Positions 6,251 to 7,720 of a DNA stretch of 7,720 bases are shown here, in pieces. The position numbers and the translations under genes are program-made. Numbering within the stretch: position 1 is the stretch's first letter; each line of letters starts with the position of its first letter. Origin of the DNA: Christensenellaceae bacterium (GTDB lineage Bacteria > Bacillota > Clostridia > Christensenellales > SZUA-584); the NCBI GenBank assembly GCA_012719815.1, contig JAAXZP010000358.1, forward strand, positions 1-7,720, written 5' to 3'. The notes under the pieces are model-generated. The model did not search any database and was not told the DNA's origin. It was given only the letters and a program-made list of their open reading frames with translations.

Positions 6251-6279
6251 ATTATAGTCGTGCGGCGCGGCAAGCGCAA
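6251..6279 (-). promoter_or_regulatory. Sigma-A-type promoter of the PH-like gene
   Basis: On the minus strand, TTGCGC (6274-6279) and a perfect TATAAT (6251-6256) are separated by 17 nt. The start point would be near 6244, giving a leader of about 40 nt before the ATG at 6204. The -10 and the spacing are strong, the -35 is half-matched. Confidence 0.65.
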
Positions 6280-6367
6280 CGCCGATTCGACGAAAATCGC
6301 ACCTGCGCAGGAACGGCGGGCCAGCTTTTGCGGCCTGGCAGCCCGGCATGGGGCGGCGCCTGCGTGT

Positions 6368-6396
6368 TTGACAGGGCAGGGGATGGCGGCTATACT
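6368..6396 (+). promoter_or_regulatory. Strong sigma-A promoter of the ABC-ATPase operon
   Basis: TTGACA (6368-6373, perfect) and TATACT (6391-6396, 5/6) are separated by exactly 17 nt. Transcription should start near 6402, leaving a leader of about 28 nt that holds AGAAGGTGG (6414-6422) as ribosome site. The spacer itself is GC-rich. Confidence 0.8.
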
Positions 6397-7126
6397 GTGA
6401 GGTAATATCAGGAAGAAGGTGGATGCGCTTTGGTGAGAGCGAGGGGGCTTTGCCGGGATTATGGTAAAAGCCGTTTTTTGGATAACGTCAGCCTCGACGT
6501 ACAGGCTGGCCAGGCGCTCGCGGTGGTGGGCGAAAACGGTGCAGGCAAGACCACGTTGCTCAAGATTTTGGCGACGGCATCCCGCCCGGACGCCGGCGAA
6601 CTCATCATCGGCGGCGTGGACGCGCTAAAGAACCCGGCGGCTGCGCGCCCGATGATCGGCTATGTGCCGCAGGGCATCGCGCTGATGCAGGAGCTGACGG
6701 TACGTGACAACCTGCGCTACTGGATGAAGCCGGGGGACGAGGCGGCCTACCGCTGGACGCTGAAGGTAACCGGCCTTGCCGATGTGGAGAAAAAGAAGGT
6801 ATCCCGGCTGTCAGGAGGCATGCAGCGGCGGCTCAATATCGGCGCGTCGCTGGTGACCCGGCCGCGCGGGCTGATACTCGACGAGCCGCTGGCCGGCGTG
6901 GACGCGGAGAACCGGGCGCGGATCATGGCTGTGCTCAGGCAGCTGAAAGAAGCGGGCGCGGCGATCATTTTCACCAGCCATTACATCGACGAGCTGGACA
7001 TTCTGGCCAACGGCATGCTGGCTTTGAAGAACGGCGTCGTCACCTACAGCGGCGGCATCAGCTTTCCGCAGGAGAGCGGCGGCCTGGCGGGCGCGATCAG
7101 GCGTTATACTGCGTGACAGGGCAGGG
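6369..7126 (+). repeat. 13-bp direct repeat in the two leaders of the ABC operon
   Basis: TGACAGGGCAGGG occurs at 6369-6381, overlapping the -35 box of the operon promoter, and again at 7114-7126, overlapping the ABC stop codon and the ribosome site of the next gene. Both copies are preceded by CTGCG; the first has four extra bases between. The coordinates given span both copies. Confidence 0.4.
6430..7116 (+). CDS. ABC transporter ATP-binding protein (exporter type)
   Basis: A 228-residue nucleotide-binding subunit of an ABC transporter, acting at the inner face of the membrane. Order of motifs: Walker A GENGAGKTT (34-42), Q-loop Gln81, signature LSGGMQRR (127-134), Walker B LILDEP with catalytic Glu152 (148-153), D-loop AGVDAE (155-160), and switch His184 in FTSHYIDELD. 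All catalytic residues are present. The layout and short C-terminus fit ABC-2-type drug, antibiotic or lipid exporters, but no substrate can be inferred and no permease lies in the window. The start is non-ATG: TTG at 6430 or GTG at 6433, 7 or 10 nt after AAGGTGG (6416-6422); a nearby ATG (6423) is out of frame. The next gene follows after 20 nt, so the two are likely co-transcribed. Confidence 0.92.
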   Translation: MVRARGLCRDYGKSRFLDNVSLDVQAGQALAVVGENGAGKTTLLKILATASRPDAGELIIGGVDALKNPAAARPMIGYVPQGIALMQELTVRDNLRYWMKPGDEAAYRWTLKVTGLADVEKKKVSRLSGGMQRRLNIGASLVTRPRGLILDEPLAGVDAENRARIMAVLRQLKEAGAAIIFTSHYIDELDILANGMLALKNGVVTYSGGISFPQESGGLAGAIRRYTA

Positions 7127-7136
7127 AGGGCCGGCG

Positions 7137-7720
7137 ATGATTAAGGGCAATCACCGGTACGAAAGACAGCTCGCGGAAGGGTCGGGCAAATCGCGAAGAC
7201 GGCGGCTGTTTGTGTGGATAGCGGCGGGCGCTCTGCTGGCCATTGCGCTCGGCGCGGTGGTCGTGGCGCTGCTGCGCACGCCGGAAAAGAAGCCGCCGGT
7301 GGTAAATCTGGGCGTGGTGGCGGCGAAACAGTACCTGACCGAATACTGTACCGACAGGGAGAAGCTGGCGGGCCCTGCGGCCGTGGCGCTCGGCGAACGG
7401 CTGTTGAAAGAGCCATTTGAAATCGAGGCGAATATCACGCTGAGTTCGGACGACCTGCCTGCTGAGCTAGGATTGCCCCTGACCCGCCTGCTTTTGGGTG
7501 TGGACATAAAATACGACATGCGCGACCTGGGAATGAAACTGAGCGTGCTGGGGATGGAGTATTTCAACGCGTATTTAATTGATGACGAAGTCGTTGTGCG
7601 CGTGCCTTCGGGCGCATACAGCATGCCGTTGGACGTACCGGAAAGGGCGGACCTTTCGCAGAGCATGGGGCTTGGGGCGCGGGCGATGAGCTTTGCGCCG
7701 TTTCTGACCGAGGACGAAGA
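7137..7720 (+). CDS. Single-pass membrane protein with extracytoplasmic domain (partial, 3' end outside)
   Basis: An open frame from ATG 7137 to the window edge gives 194 residues with no stop. GGGAGGG (7124-7130) lies 6 nt upstream, and the ABC gene ends 20 nt before it. The N-terminus is short and very basic (KSRRRR, residues 18-23), then one hydrophobic helix at about 24-46, then a soluble part. By the positive-inside rule the large C-terminal region lies outside the membrane. No lipobox Cys is present, so it is anchored by the helix rather than by lipid. The soluble part has beta-rich patches (PFEIEANITLSS at 93-104, GVDIKYDM at 121-128, LIDDEVVVRVPSG at 147-159) hinting at a beta-sheet domain. 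I do not recognise the family. An accessory subunit of the adjacent ABC system is plausible from context only. Confidence 0.85.
   Translation, partial: MIKGNHRYERQLAEGSGKSRRRRLFVWIAAGALLAIALGAVVVALLRTPEKKPPVVNLGVVAAKQYLTEYCTDREKLAGPAAVALGERLLKEPFEIEANITLSSDDLPAELGLPLTRLLLGVDIKYDMRDLGMKLSVLGMEYFNAYLIDDEVVVRVPSGAYSMPLDVPERADLSQSMGLGARAMSFAPFLTEDE

Noticed and set aside
6320..6339. GCCAG...CTGGC inverted repeat as a terminator or attenuator
   Set aside because: A 5-bp stem with a 10-nt loop, no T-run, and lying upstream of the promoter; such pairings are expected by chance in GC-rich DNA.
6101..6400. Plus-strand open frame in the right divergent region
   Set aside because: It overlaps the PH-like gene antisense and covers both divergent promoters; no ribosome site and no protein-like pattern.
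7113..7141. GTGACA-17-GATGAT as a second promoter before the membrane-protein gene
   Set aside because: The -10 is poor and the transcript would begin inside the coding frame, after the ATG at 7137.

Overview
The window looks like chromosomal DNA of an anaerobic, fairly GC-rich member of the Bacillota (Clostridia-like). The evidence is the gene set rather than any taxonomic marker: a decarboxylase - tmk - holB - ricT (yaaT) block as in Bacillus and clostridia, a clostridial-type 2[4Fe-4S] ferredoxin, and good Shine-Dalgarno sequences. I cannot name a genus.

Left part, minus strand (4831 down to 30): a compact operon transcribed leftwards. In order it holds an Orn/Lys/Arg-decarboxylase-family PLP enzyme, a HAD phosphatase, thymidylate kinase (tmk), the DNA polymerase III delta-prime subunit (holB), the PSP1-domain protein RicT/YaaT, and a 56-residue ferredoxin. 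The first three junctions are all 4-nt ATGA stop/start overlaps and holB/ricT overlap by 13 nt, so translation is probably coupled through five genes. The ferredoxin follows after 111 nt and appears to have its own promoter, with a perfect inverted repeat around its -10. The operon joins dTTP synthesis and clamp loading (tmk, holB) with an RNA-processing/regulatory Fe-S protein (RicT). The Bacillus genes darA (yaaQ), yaaR and yabA are absent from their usual places.

Middle (4832 to 6204): a 103-bp divergent spacer, then a rightward gene for an uncharacterised 265-residue membrane protein. It converges tail-to-tail, with a 23-nt overlap, on a leftward gene for a small two-TM protein with a PH-like cytosolic domain. 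Both proteins combine membrane helices with cytosolic parts and neither has a function I can assign.

Right part (6205 to 7720): a 225-bp divergent control region with one well-formed sigma-A-type promoter facing each way. The rightward one (TTGACA-17-TATACT) drives an ABC ATPase and, 20 nt further on, a single-pass membrane protein with a large extracytoplasmic region that runs off the window. No permease is present, so this is probably the front end of an ABC exporter operon.

No RNA genes, CRISPR arrays, insertion sequences or phage genes were seen. The best candidates for new biology are the altered C-terminal motif of the decarboxylase, the ferredoxin's dyad-bearing promoter beside ricT, and the uncharacterised ABC-ATPase/membrane-protein pair.
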